DNA of 64,000 bases from Paenibacillus sp. HB172176. Lineage in GTDB: Bacteria > Bacillota > Bacilli > Paenibacillales > Paenibacillaceae. Shown here piece after piece: positions 26,477 to 34,104 of the stretch (position 1 is the first letter of the stretch; each line of letters opens with the position of its first letter). Position numbers and translations under genes: made by a program. The stretch spans positions 1 to 64,000 of the forward strand of contig NZ_JAATHD010000014.1 of the NCBI RefSeq assembly GCF_011947265.1, read 5' to 3'. The notes beneath the pieces are model-generated. The model did not search any database. It was given only the letters and a program-made list of their open reading frames with translations, and was not told where the DNA came from.

Positions 26477-26587
26477 CGTTTTCCTCCTTTCCTTAGGGAT
26501 GAACGCAAAAAAGCCGCACAGGGCGACTTCTTTGCAACTATCGTTTTGCCTTACTCCATAAGGTTACTTTGAAATGGCTAATTGATC

Positions 26588-26610
26588 GTATGAAAAAAGT
26601 ATGATATTTG
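26588..26610 (-). promoter_or_regulatory. Direct repeat copy C upstream of the TadZ2-EAL-YdjM operon
   Basis: CGTATGAAAAAAGTATGATA followed by TTTG, with GTATGA at 26588 and 26599 (period 11). Identical in 19 consecutive bases to copy B at 13479. Starts about 110 bp before the TadZ-like gene. Confidence 0.55.
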
Positions 26611-26639
26611 AACGCGAAGCGCATCGTGATGATATCAAT

Positions 26640-26803
26640 CGATTAGAAACTAAACCGATTAAAATCTAAACCGTTTACAGGCTCGATGAATGCGAGTCTT
26701 ATCGGACAGGCGCCTATTCTCAAATGACAAAAACGGACAAAGGTTGACCCTATACGAGAAAAACAGACAAAGGGAAAATAGAAGTCGGTTAGAAACAGAC
26801 AAG
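26640..26803. repeat. Iteron-like repeats between the TadZ2 and Rep-like genes
   Basis: Two adjacent 16-bp units, CGATTAGAAACTAAAC (26640-26655) and CGATTAAAATCTAAAC (26656-26671), followed by three copies of AAACRGACAA (near 26731, 26761 and 26793; the first two extend to AAAGG). The 530-bp gap 26477-27006 contains no convincing gene. Next to a replication-initiator-like gene these are candidate iterons or an oriT/oriV; the function is not shown. Confidence 0.5.
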
Positions 26804-26975
26804 TTCGCTAAGCCTCCCTATGCCCCTGTTTTGCTTCTTTCTGTTTTTTTTCGTTTTTTTGCATAGAGATGGAAGAGTGGATAGCGATTAGGAGAGAGAT
26901 TGGGAAATCTGGTGGAGCCAAGCAGTTCTGTGAGAGCGGCTAGTTATCGAAGGAAAATGAGGAGGAACGAGGAAG

Positions 26976-27007
26976 AGCCCTGTGCTGAAAGATTTTTCAG
27001 AAGGGCT
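26976..27007 (-). terminator. Terminator of the Rep-like gene
   Basis: On the minus strand AGCCCT and CTGAAA pair with TTTCAG and AGGGCT (loop AATC region), directly after the stop codon of the Rep-like gene, followed by CTCTTCC. Weak U-run. Confidence 0.45.
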
Positions 27008-28470
27008 TACACTTTGGCGGCTTGCATATAGGAGATAAGATCAAAGTCTGCTGGCGAATCGGGCACCGGCGTCCACAGTGGTAGATCGTCGAGCTTGCCG
27101 GCCAGCCAACCATTTAACTCGCTTTGCGGCAATCGGCCCGACTGCCATAAATAGTAGACATCCTGGATAAGCACTATAAAGGCATCCGGATCGAGCTGTC
27201 GCTGAAAAGCGATAATTCGGAATGTCGCAATATCCGCCACAGCCTCCAATTCTTCCGTCGCGAGACCTGGCTTACGGTAGGAGATAGCGCTAAACGCAGC
27301 CGGTCTGCTGTATTCCCGCGTAAGATTCGGCAACACCTTCTGGCATAGCTTGCGAAATGCACCAAGTGGCAAATCGCGGAATGCATCGCCGAATTTAGAA
27401 TGTGCGCCACGTTCCAAATAACCAAGGATCCCGATTCGTTCGGCCATAGCCAGTCGAATACCCGCAGCGCGGCTGCATAACTCGGCCTTGACCAGGTTTA
27501 ACAAATCATCCGCTTGATGAAAGCCACTTTGCCCGAGTTGCGTCACACGCTGCATTACATAGGCGATATAACCTTCGCTTTTACCGCGCAGCGCTGCCGC
27601 CAGCTCGAACAAAAACGTTTGATTAAACCAAGACAATCCCTCGCAGCCCGCAGCCTTGAAATAGCCCTCCAAGCGGCGAAATAACCGGCGAATCCCCTTC
27701 TTCATCGGCATGGCTTCGCGGTAATGCTGGCCAGCAACAAGCGTTGGCAGCAGCTTGTTATTCACCTGATACACCGCCTTTGGTCGACCGAACATATTCC
27801 GCTCAATACGGCCGATTGTTAGCAATGGTTCGCTATTCTCTACTGACTGTGTCGCCAGATCATGCAGCACTGCACGAATCAGGCCCGTTTCCTGACGGTG
27901 CAGCATATCGTAGAGCCCATTGTCCAAATTAAGCTGCAGCACCTTGCCGCGCTGATCCCCTTGCTGCCCGCAAGCATACAGATACAGCTTTTGATGCGTG
28001 AGCGGCAGCTGTGCAAACGCTTTGCCCATAACCAGCTCCGGCAGCAGCACGAAGCGGCCCAGCTTGCCGCTCGGCTCCAGGTATTCGGCTACTTGCACCT
28101 GTATCGTATTGGGCGAATCTTTAGCAACGACAAGCAGGCCATTGAATTGGAACTTTTCAAAGGCCGAGTAAAACTGATCTTTCGAAATCGGCTGCTCACA
28201 TAACTGCACCAGCTGCTGATAAATGAGATGCCGGTTGGTATACGCAATTTGTCCATGCCTATCTACAACTTTCTGCAGCGTAAGCGCCAGTTGCAAGTCA
28301 GCCTTGGTCAAGTGATGCGCCAAACGAGCTGCGCCATTATTCCGGACGCGAAACGTTGTGCGTGATTCATAGTCTTGTTCCATTGCAAATAATGCCTGAA
28401 GGAAACGATAACTCATCTTAATCGGTCGCTGCGTCGTTTTGGGCTGCGATTGCGTAGTAGCGAGTAGCAT
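27007..28470 (-). CDS. Probable replication initiator (winged-helix Rep-like)
   Basis: 487 residues, SD AAGGAGACGATAC. The N-terminal 140 residues have the helix pattern of Firmicute plasmid initiators with winged helices (YRFLQALFAMEQDYESR, then LALTLQKVVDRHGQIAYTNR, and a basic patch). The rest is helix-rich with several basic segments (MKKGIRRLFRRLEGYFK). Iteron-like repeats lie downstream. No motif proves replication function, and a phage replication protein or a general wHTH protein remains possible. Confidence 0.5.
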   Translation of the reverse strand: MLLATTQSQPKTTQRPIKMSYRFLQALFAMEQDYESRTTFRVRNNGAARLAHHLTKADLQLALTLQKVVDRHGQIAYTNRHLIYQQLVQLCEQPISKDQFYSAFEKFQFNGLLVVAKDSPNTIQVQVAEYLEPSGKLGRFVLLPELVMGKAFAQLPLTHQKLYLYACGQQGDQRGKVLQLNLDNGLYDMLHRQETGLIRAVLHDLATQSVENSEPLLTIGRIERNMFGRPKAVYQVNNKLLPTLVAGQHYREAMPMKKGIRRLFRRLEGYFKAAGCEGLSWFNQTFLFELAAALRGKSEGYIAYVMQRVTQLGQSGFHQADDLLNLVKAELCSRAAGIRLAMAERIGILGYLERGAHSKFGDAFRDLPLGAFRKLCQKVLPNLTREYSRPAAFSAISYRKPGLATEELEAVADIATFRIIAFQRQLDPDAFIVLIQDVYYLWQSGRLPQSELNGWLAGKLDDLPLWTPVPDSPADFDLISYMQAAKV

Positions 28471-28493
28471 GTATCGTCTCCTTTCCAGACTAA

Positions 28494-29264
28494 CTAAATA
28501 ATCTTGAGTTCGTAGGCGATGCGATGTATGGCTCTTTTCTTCATGGTGTAATACTTCTGACGGCCGACATGAAACTTCTGAATGAGTTCCTCGTCCTTCG
28601 GCTGCTCGCGACAGAAATACTTCCGTTCAATAAGCTCCCGCTGATCCGCTGTTAGCTTGTACATCAGAATACGCTCCAAAGGCAGCAAATCTGCTTCAAG
28701 CTCCTCCAGCTCTTGCTGGTAGCGTTCCTCACGGGAGAGCAGGAGCAATACTCGATTCTCAACCGGTGATCGGGCTTCAAGGCTGCGCCCTGGCGCTAAA
28801 TTGCCATATCTCGCGGTTGTGCCGGTCTCATAGCGTCCACTTTGGTCAGCCAACGCTTTGGTTAACCAGGCATGCTCCACCTTCAGCCGGTGATGCTCGC
28901 GCAGCTTCTCCTCGACAAGCCAGACATAGGATTGTCGAGACACAGGCTGAATGTCCATAGTCAACTGCTCGGTATCCGGCTGACAGTGCTGGAGGCGATC
29001 GCATTGCTGCAAATAATCGGTGATGAGATCATATTCCAGCAGCCATTCCGGCTTCGGCTGCGGCGAGGTACGGATCCAGCGCTTCAGCTTGACGTAACGC
29101 AGATTCAGCCAGTCCCAGGGAATTTCCGCTATATTCCGCTCAGTGACCATAAATTGTCGCATATGGCTTCTCCTCCTCTCCGCCGCGCTGGGCACCACCT
29201 CGGTTGGCAAATCTTCAAATAGAGTCATTTGCTCGAAGTGAGTGTCTGCATGCTCTGACGACAT
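28494..29264 (-). CDS. ArpU/late-regulator-like sigma-region-4 type protein
   Basis: 256 residues. The C-terminal 60 residues (LTADQRELIERKYF, then ELIQKFHVGRQKYYTMKKRA) match the sigma-4-like HTH of ArpU-type phage regulators. The rest is charged and helical. SD TAGGAGGGAGAGCG. It lies 23 bp before the Rep-like gene and directly downstream of a candidate ribozyme, so its mRNA could have a self-cleaved 5' end. Likely activates element transcription; target unknown. Confidence 0.65.
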   Translation of the reverse strand: MSSEHADTHFEQMTLFEDLPTEVVPSAAERRRSHMRQFMVTERNIAEIPWDWLNLRYVKLKRWIRTSPQPKPEWLLEYDLITDYLQQCDRLQHCQPDTEQLTMDIQPVSRQSYVWLVEEKLREHHRLKVEHAWLTKALADQSGRYETGTTARYGNLAPGRSLEARSPVENRVLLLLSREERYQQELEELEADLLPLERILMYKLTADQRELIERKYFCREQPKDEELIQKFHVGRQKYYTMKKRAIHRIAYELKII

Positions 29265-29294
29265 CGCTCTCCCTCCTAGCCGTTTTCACTTTAG

Positions 29295-29355
29295 CCTGTC
29301 ATCATCAGTCGGAGTAGGCCATCTCTCCGAGACGCTCCATGAGGAGCGTTTCGAC
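29295..29355 (-). ncRNA. Candidate hammerhead ribozyme 1 (stem II open form)
   Basis: Read on the minus strand the segment has GUC-GAAA, a stem III (ACGCUCC with GGAGCGU, loop UCAU), the cleavage-site bases UC, a stem I (UCGGAG with CUCCGA, 10-nt loop), and CUGAUGA-U-GAC. GAC closes with the first GUC as stem II. All invariant hammerhead core bases (CUGANGA, GAAA, UH) are present in the correct order; the only deviation is an extra U after CUGAUGA. Cleavage is predicted between 29331 and 29330. It lies 17 nt after the stop of a small gene and 31 nt before the ArpU-like start. Confidence 0.6.
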
Positions 29356-29372
29356 TTATCTTCAGTTTAGAG

Positions 29373-29528
29373 TTACTGCTTATTGGGGACACTGCTCATT
29401 TCTTCGCAATAGTCCAGCCAATCCTGATGCGTAGCCCCTGCCGCCCGCAACGCCTTTTCAATTTGAGCAGTCGTCAATGTAGCATATAGCTGCTGAAATA
29501 TGTCCCGAAACCGTTCCTCTATCGCCAT
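29373..29528 (-). CDS. Small protein, 51 aa
   Basis: Starts at 29528 (AGGGGGATAAAAAG before ATG). Mostly helical (RFRDIFQQLYATLTTAQIEKAL). Not recognised. Directly upstream of candidate ribozyme 1. Confidence 0.45.
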   Translation of the reverse strand: MAIEERFRDIFQQLYATLTTAQIEKALRAAGATHQDWLDYCEEMSSVPNKQ

Positions 29529-29584
29529 CTTTTTATCCCCCTGTATTCTTTCTTTTTGGATTCTTATACAAAGAATAGCCAATC

Positions 29585-29824
29585 TTACATGCTCTTTACT
29601 CCCACTTGCTCCAGCCGATCTGTATGCCTTTCAGATCCTCGATAATGGTATATCTGTCCGTTCTTTGCATAAACCTCTGCCGCATCAGTGGTTGTCACAA
29701 TTATTTTCAATACCTGTGAAATAGACATAAAGCCATTGGTCAAAAAGGTGAGATGTAGCTTCGCTAGCGTACGCTTTGCTTCATCGTTATCCATGAGCGG
29801 ATTCCACTCGATTATGTATGCCAA
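29585..29824 (-). CDS. Hypothetical protein, 79 aa, TTG start
   Basis: TTG start with AAAGGAGG eight bases upstream. Sequence begins MAYIIEWNPLMDNDEAKR. No recognised domain; small basic/acidic protein in a run of similar short genes. Confidence 0.5.
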   Translation of the reverse strand: MAYIIEWNPLMDNDEAKRTLAKLHLTFLTNGFMSISQVLKIIVTTTDAAEVYAKNGQIYHYRGSERHTDRLEQVGVKSM

Positions 29825-29955
29825 ACAAACAACCTCCTTTTGTTGCGTTAATCAGTAAACATTCACCCAAGCCTCAAAATGATGACTCCTATGCGTTATT
29901 TCTCCTCGATAGAGATAATTTTGAATTCGATTTCCATCAGGACCTCTGTTACACT

Positions 29956-30027
29956 TTAAATTGTTCCTTCTTCGATTCCCCAATCACGCAACTTCCCGCT
30001 TTTGTCGATTCCAATTACTCTAATCAT
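29956..30027 (-). CDS. Very short ORF, 23 aa
   Basis: MIRVIGIDKSGKLRDWGIEE.. with AAAGGAAG upstream. It could be a real micropeptide or the remnant of a longer gene, because the frame after the stop stays open and protein-like for a further short stretch. Low confidence. Confidence 0.25.
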   Translation of the reverse strand: MIRVIGIDKSGKLRDWGIEEGTI

Positions 30028-30127
30028 TCGATTCTTCCTTTCTGCTGAACACTATGAACCAACTGGAGTATGTACAACTATTCTGTTTCGACAATAAAAT
30101 CAACAGCAAAAAGACGTTGATCAATTT

Positions 30128-30313
30128 TTATCTGCTTGTATCGTAAGAATCAATAAAGTCCTTAGCTTCTTGATATGTACAAGCATCCCACTCATAGGAT
30201 CGTAGTCCCTCACCGTAACCCCACTCTTCTTCCGTATAAATCCTGAAGATCTCATGACCATCGTCAATAAGCGATTCAATTTTGAAACCCCTGTAAGTTA
30301 CAACTTTAGCCAT
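30128..30313 (-). CDS. Hypothetical protein, 61 aa
   Basis: From the ATG at 30313 (AAAGGGATGG upstream): MAKVVTYRGFKIESLIDDG.., ending in an acidic helix. No recognised family. In the same transcription unit as its neighbours. Confidence 0.5.
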   Translation of the reverse strand: MAKVVTYRGFKIESLIDDGHEIFRIYTEEEWGYGEGLRSYEWDACTYQEAKDFIDSYDTSR

Positions 30314-30382
30314 CAGATTCCATCCCTTTGCACAATATAGATTTGATATCAAACCGACTTGGCTATCTTGCTTAAACGAATC

Positions 30383-30480
30383 TCATCCAGCAGTAGAATC
30401 GGCCAAAGCAGCTTTGCCTTTATCTGTCACCCTGTAATATGCAAAGCGTGTTTAACAGAATCTATTTGATTTTCATTCAT
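30383..30480 (-). pseudogene. Remnant of a small winged-helix-like gene
   Basis: A very strong SD (GAGGAGGGGG) precedes ATG at 30480 (MNENQIDSVKHALH..), but this frame stops after 17 codons. In the next frame the same region reads AYYRVTDKGKAALADSTAG, a typical winged-helix C-terminus. The two parts are out of register, suggesting an internal deletion or frameshift. Confidence 0.45.
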
Positions 30481-30512
30481 CTCGGTTCCCCCTCCTCTCG
30501 TCTTGAAGTGCA

Positions 30513-31316
30513 TTAAAATAAGGTTAATTGCCTCGTTTGATTAGCAGCTGCCGGATTCATCCAAAGGACTTCCATGCGAGATTTCCCAGACTCTGCAGCA
30601 ACCCATTTCGTCTGCTTGTTCCAATGCCGCAACCTATTTTCATAGAGTTCATTCGCGTATCCAGATAATAAAACCGGGCCCGGATGCTCCTCTAATTGAT
30701 CAAGTAGCCGAATATGCTCTTCTTCAGACATCATTTCGTGTTTATAGAGACGTTTGGATCTCGTAGAAAGCAAGTACGGTGGATCACAATAAAGTAATAC
30801 ATCCGGACGACGGTAGCGATCTACGATCATCTCCGCGTACTGATTTTCAATCTGCACTTCCTTCAGACGCTCCGTCACAGAAAGAATTTTATCAGGGAGC
30901 TTCACCCACTCTTTGGGCTTATAGGATGTATCCACTGAGATATCGCTTCTCCACCCTGTCCGATCACTCGTCTTGGCCCCGATGGCTTGCCACATCCGGA
31001 CAAGAAACCTTCTTGCACGCTCAATATCATCCTTCACATCATCATAAGAAGCATAATATTCTTCGCGAGCATAAGGTGTCCATCGAATAGCATGAGCCAA
31101 CTCCTCAGGCCGATCTCTAATGACTTTGAATAGATTCACCACATTGCCATCCAGATCATTGACAGTCTCGATTCGGGAGGCTTTCTTGCGAAAAAGAACT
31201 GAGCCAGAGCCGAAGAACGGCTCGCAGTACGTCTGATGATCCGGCATGTGAGAAATGATCCAGTCGGCCATACTCCACTTGCTGCCCGGATAATGTAAAA
31301 TCCTCGTAGTACTCAT
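30513..31316 (-). CDS. Orphan DNA adenine-N6 methyltransferase (Dam/D12 class)
   Basis: 267 residues from the ATG at 31316 (GAGGTGAT upstream). Motif I is EPFFGSGSV (about 35-43), motif IV is YCDPPYLLS (about 178-186), and the N-terminal PGSKWSMADWI aligns with the usual YPGGK region of D12 methylases. No restriction gene is nearby, so it is likely an anti-restriction or regulatory methylase, common in conjugative elements. Confidence 0.85.
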   Translation of the reverse strand: MSTTRILHYPGSKWSMADWIISHMPDHQTYCEPFFGSGSVLFRKKASRIETVNDLDGNVVNLFKVIRDRPEELAHAIRWTPYAREEYYASYDDVKDDIERARRFLVRMWQAIGAKTSDRTGWRSDISVDTSYKPKEWVKLPDKILSVTERLKEVQIENQYAEMIVDRYRRPDVLLYCDPPYLLSTRSKRLYKHEMMSEEEHIRLLDQLEEHPGPVLLSGYANELYENRLRHWNKQTKWVAAESGKSRMEVLWMNPAAANQTRQLTLF

Positions 31317-31321
31317 TTCGA

Positions 31322-31501
31322 TCACCTCAACATTCCAGCTTTATGCAGCCGCTCAAGCAATCGGATCTGACCTTGGATGCTGCATGCTTCTAGCGATAAA
31401 GGCGCATTCACGACCACATTCGTCTTCACATTCATTAGAAACTCACACTGCTCCTGATCGCGAACAAACCGTTGCGCATACTTCACCATCCATTCCGGCA
31501 T
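31322..31501 (-). CDS. Hypothetical protein, 59 aa
   Basis: Begins MPEWMVKYAQRFVRDQEQ; the start overlaps the preceding stop as TAATG, and AGAGGA lies seven bases upstream. No recognised domain. Confidence 0.5.
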   Translation of the reverse strand: MPEWMVKYAQRFVRDQEQCEFLMNVKTNVVVNAPLSLEACSIQGQIRLLERLHKAGMLR

Positions 31502-31839
31502 TACCCATTCCTCTCCCATTCCCCCATCAACTCCCCTTTGAATAATATGGACAATGGCAATTCACCGGATAAAAAAACACTTGTGCGGTCATAAAGAGGT
31601 ACATAACGATGCTGAAGATCATCGCTGCCCGTCCCTGCTGCGGCCATATATCTGAATGCCGACGGCTTCTCCAAGCCATTACTCAATATCGGCATCCCAA
31701 GCTTTTGGCAACGAGACCGTGACAATAATACGGAGCAAGAATAAGGCTCAGACGTCCAACGAGATGATCGAGGAATATAATAAGGAAGCCCTGTATGTAA
31801 CATCTCGTCCTTCGTATACCATCCTTTTTCATTCGGCAT
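31501..31839 (-). CDS. Hypothetical protein, 112 aa
   Basis: AGAGGAAGATAAGT precedes the ATG. Contains MPNEKGWYTKDEMLHTGLPYYIPRSSRW (split here as two features: a WYTKDE segment and a GLPYYIPRSSRW segment) and a Ser/Arg/Cys-rich middle. Not recognised. Confidence 0.45.
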   Translation of the reverse strand: MPNEKGWYTKDEMLHTGLPYYIPRSSRWTSEPYSCSVLLSRSRCQKLGMPILSNGLEKPSAFRYMAAAGTGSDDLQHRYVPLYDRTSVFLSGELPLSILFKGELMGEWERNG

Positions 31840-31863
31840 ACTTATCTTCCTCTCTCATTGGAT

Positions 31864-32115
31864 TTAGCCTGGCGGCGTTTCTTGGCCGCGATAGCAATGT
31901 CCTGCATAGTACCAGTGACTTCCTTCTCTACGGAACGTGGAATACGTAGCTCTTCCTCCGATATGATGATGAGGCTCTCCCGTTTGCACGAGATTGCTTG
32001 TCCAACAAGCGGGCGGCAAGATATTCAGGAAATAATCAACCATCTCTTCATCCACTTCGTCTCCCACCTGCAAATAATCGTCCAGATCGCCTCTCCAATT
32101 CGCATAGGTCTTCAT
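31864..32115 (-). CDS. Hypothetical protein, 83 aa
   Basis: GGGAGGATATTTGT precedes the ATG. Rich in Trp, Tyr and His (PHHHIGGRATYS, HWYYAGHCYRG). No recognised family. It starts 28 nt after candidate ribozyme 2, so its message may begin with a ribozyme-generated 5' hydroxyl end. Confidence 0.5.
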   Translation of the reverse strand: MKTYANWRGDLDDYLQVGDEVDEEMVDYFLNILPPACWTSNLVQTGEPHHHIGGRATYSTFRREGSHWYYAGHCYRGQETPPG

Positions 32116-32142
32116 ACAAATATCCTCCCTTCCGTTTTTTCA

Positions 32143-32199
32143 CCTGCCATCATCAGGCGAGGACGGTGATCTCCTCGCGACGCCCGAAGGCGTTTCGGC
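32143..32199 (-). ncRNA. Candidate hammerhead ribozyme 2 (stem II open form)
   Basis: Same plan as copy 1 with different stem sequences: GCC-GAAA, stem III ACGCC-UUCG-GGCGU with a UUCG tetraloop, UC, stem I GCGAGGA with UCCUCGC (8-nt loop), CUGAUGA-U-GGC. GGC pairs with GCC as stem II. Predicted cleavage between 32179 and 32178. The first base pair uses the G of the TAG stop of the gene before it. Confidence 0.6.
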
Positions 32200-33098
32200 T
32201 AATTGGCGTAGTCTGCTTCAATATCTGTCCAATTCTCGGCAACCGTCTCCAGCATCTCTTTCGCCTGTCTCTCGTTATCCAATGCTTGCTTGTACCGTGT
32301 CTCATCACAAAATTCAGTGACATGATTTCGGATGAGCTGCTCCATTACTTCTGGCCGTAGGGCATCGAGTTCCCAGCACTCATATCCGAATTCATCAATA
32401 TAAGCTCCTGCGCGTGTATCGGTAACCTTGGTCGGGTTTGGCGGCGGCAGATATTCTTCGATCTGATCCATGTTGAGCGCAATACGCCTAAAGATCGGCG
32501 TAACGCCGAATATTTCCAATCGCTCCTCAATATCCCGACTCATATCCTTGCCACTTGGATCATGATCCCCCAGATGCAAGATGACCGGCATTTTCTGCCC
32601 ATCGCCACTCTTCTGAATAATGCGCTGAGCAGCTGACCACATTTCCGATTGGCTCACATAACCCCGACATGAGAAGTAGGATACATCGAGCTTCTCGCAA
32701 ATTTGCCCCACAACACCGACCAAGGCATCCTTCTCGACCCAAACCTCCACATGGTAGTCCTGATCTTCCCACTTGTCGTAAGCGAAGGAATAGGCTGCCG
32801 ATTGAATAATATGGCTAGGTGAGTTCCAGTGGCTATTACCTCGAATGTTTCGCGTCCGATCCTCGATAGCATCCCAATCAATCAGGCCGGCCAGACGCCC
32901 ATCCGAAATCAGATTGCCCAGGTTCTTATAGCTGCGTTCCTTGTTTTCAATGACATTCCGTGCGACGAGCTGATAATAGACCTGACGCAGGGATAGCGAG
33001 TATCCCTTTGCCAGATACTCTTGAATAATGCCATTTACTTGCTGAATGAGGGCAAGGCTATCTCGCCTAAAGTTAATTTCGCGGTAGCAAATCTTCAT
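32199..33098 (-). CDS. Toprim / Topo VI subunit A-like protein
   Basis: 299 residues from the ATG at 33098 (GAAAGGGGC upstream). The N-terminus (LSLRQVYYQLVARNVIEN) resembles the winged helix of Topo VI-A/Spo11-like phage proteins. The second half has a Toprim-like pattern: VWVEKDALVGVV (conserved Glu), and LHLGDHDPSGKDMSRD (DxD-type). Such stand-alone proteins occur in phages and plasmids; function is not established. The catalytic tyrosine of Spo11 is not certain (YYQL region). Confidence 0.65.
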   Translation of the reverse strand: MKICYREINFRRDSLALIQQVNGIIQEYLAKGYSLSLRQVYYQLVARNVIENKERSYKNLGNLISDGRLAGLIDWDAIEDRTRNIRGNSHWNSPSHIIQSAAYSFAYDKWEDQDYHVEVWVEKDALVGVVGQICEKLDVSYFSCRGYVSQSEMWSAAQRIIQKSGDGQKMPVILHLGDHDPSGKDMSRDIEERLEIFGVTPIFRRIALNMDQIEEYLPPPNPTKVTDTRAGAYIDEFGYECWELDALRPEVMEQLIRNHVTEFCDETRYKQALDNERQAKEMLETVAENWTDIEADYAN

Positions 33099-33130
33099 TT
33101 TGTTGCCCCTTTCCAGCTTGCGGCGCTGCA

Positions 33131-33376
33131 TCAGAACCATGTCCCGTCCTGCAAATAATGCCACCAGTCACCGTTTTTGAAATAAATCTTCAAGCAATCT
33201 GCTTCTTCATCCCCGATCACTTTGCGGATCTGATCCACGGTATACAACTTACGTTTCTCCGTTCCGAATGCCCGCATATGCCTTGCATGAATACTCTTAA
33301 GTAGCGATTGTTGATAGGTCGATAAGGAAGGATAACCTTGAACCGATTGGTAGAGAGCTTCATTTTCCTGTCCCAT
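33131..33376 (-). CDS. Hypothetical protein, 81 aa
   Basis: From the ATG at 33376 (AGAGGA eight bases upstream). Mostly helical, ends KIYFKNGDWWHYLQDGTWF. Not recognised. Confidence 0.45.
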   Translation of the reverse strand: MGQENEALYQSVQGYPSLSTYQQSLLKSIHARHMRAFGTEKRKLYTVDQIRKVIGDEEADCLKIYFKNGDWWHYLQDGTWF

Positions 33377-33380
33377 TGTT

Positions 33381-33710
33381 TTAGTCCTCTGCCAACAATG
33401 CCAAGGCTTCCAAGCGATCACGATATCCATTATCCAAGAGATTATTCCGAAGAATTCGAATACAATCCTCATTAATCTTTTCCGTTCCTTCAACGGATTC
33501 AATCACTTTTTGGAATGATGTGCCCTCCTTCAATTCCTTCAACTGCTGGCGTTTTAACAACATATATTGCAATTTCATCATTTCGATTTCGTAGTAAAGC
33601 GCCTTGATTTGCTCCTGATTTCGCTGCTCATTCGCAAACAGCGCTGATCGTTGCTTCTTGATTTCTTCCATCTCTGCCCATTTCGTTTCCATTTGCGCTT
33701 GTATTGACAT
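33381..33710 (-). CDS. Coiled-coil protein, 109 aa
   Basis: Nearly entirely predicted helical with heptad-like spacing (EIKKQRSALFANEQRNQEQI, KALYYEIEMMKLQYML). SD GGAAGGCGATAAGC. No recognised family. Confidence 0.5.
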   Translation of the reverse strand: MSIQAQMETKWAEMEEIKKQRSALFANEQRNQEQIKALYYEIEMMKLQYMLLKRQQLKELKEGTSFQKVIESVEGTEKINEDCIRILRNNLLDNGYRDRLEALALLAED

Positions 33711-33712
33711 GC

Positions 33713-33877
33713 TTATCGCCTTCCTTCCCTATCCTGCATATACTTTACAATCAATTCATCCAGTTCTGTGCTAGCCCTAATGACATCCGGGTGCAATAAA
33801 TCCGCATACGATTCTGCCAGTGCATTCAATTGCTTGCGCTTCTGTTCAATCTGCAATGGAAGACTCCGCTCATCCAT
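33713..33877 (-). CDS. Spo0E-like regulatory phosphatase peptide
   Basis: 54 residues from the ATG at 33877. The pattern IEQKRKQLNALAESYADLL, then STELDELIVKYM, matches the Spo0E family (SQELDxLI signature). Family members dephosphorylate Spo0A~P and delay sporulation. It sits 8 bp after the preceding stop, in a long run of small element genes. That the element brings such a regulator while interrupting cotJC is worth attention. Similarity is by motif; biochemical activity is inferred. Confidence 0.7.
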   Translation of the reverse strand: MDERSLPLQIEQKRKQLNALAESYADLLHPDVIRASTELDELIVKYMQDREGRR

Positions 33878-33885
33878 GGCCGCTC

Positions 33886-34104
33886 TCATAACAATTGCGG
33901 TGAAGAGAACCAGGTTATCCGATACTTCCCAGTCTCGACGGTCTCGATTCGTTCCCCGACCATGTCGTAGCCAAGTGGATGATAACCGCACACATCAGCA
34001 ACCACAGCTATATCTGGCGCTGCTGCTGTCTCAAGCAGCACAGTATGATGCAGACATAGCCCCGTCGTTCCAACATGTTTCCTCTCATGCTGCAGGATGT
34101 TCAT
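33886..34104 (-). CDS. Hypothetical protein, 72 aa
   Basis: The ATG at 34104 overlaps the preceding stop (TGATG). His/Gly-rich start (MNILQHERKHVGTTG), one hydrophobic strand. No recognised domain. Confidence 0.4.
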   Translation of the reverse strand: MNILQHERKHVGTTGLCLHHTVLLETAAAPDIAVVADVCGYHPLGYDMVGERIETVETGKYRITWFSSPQLL

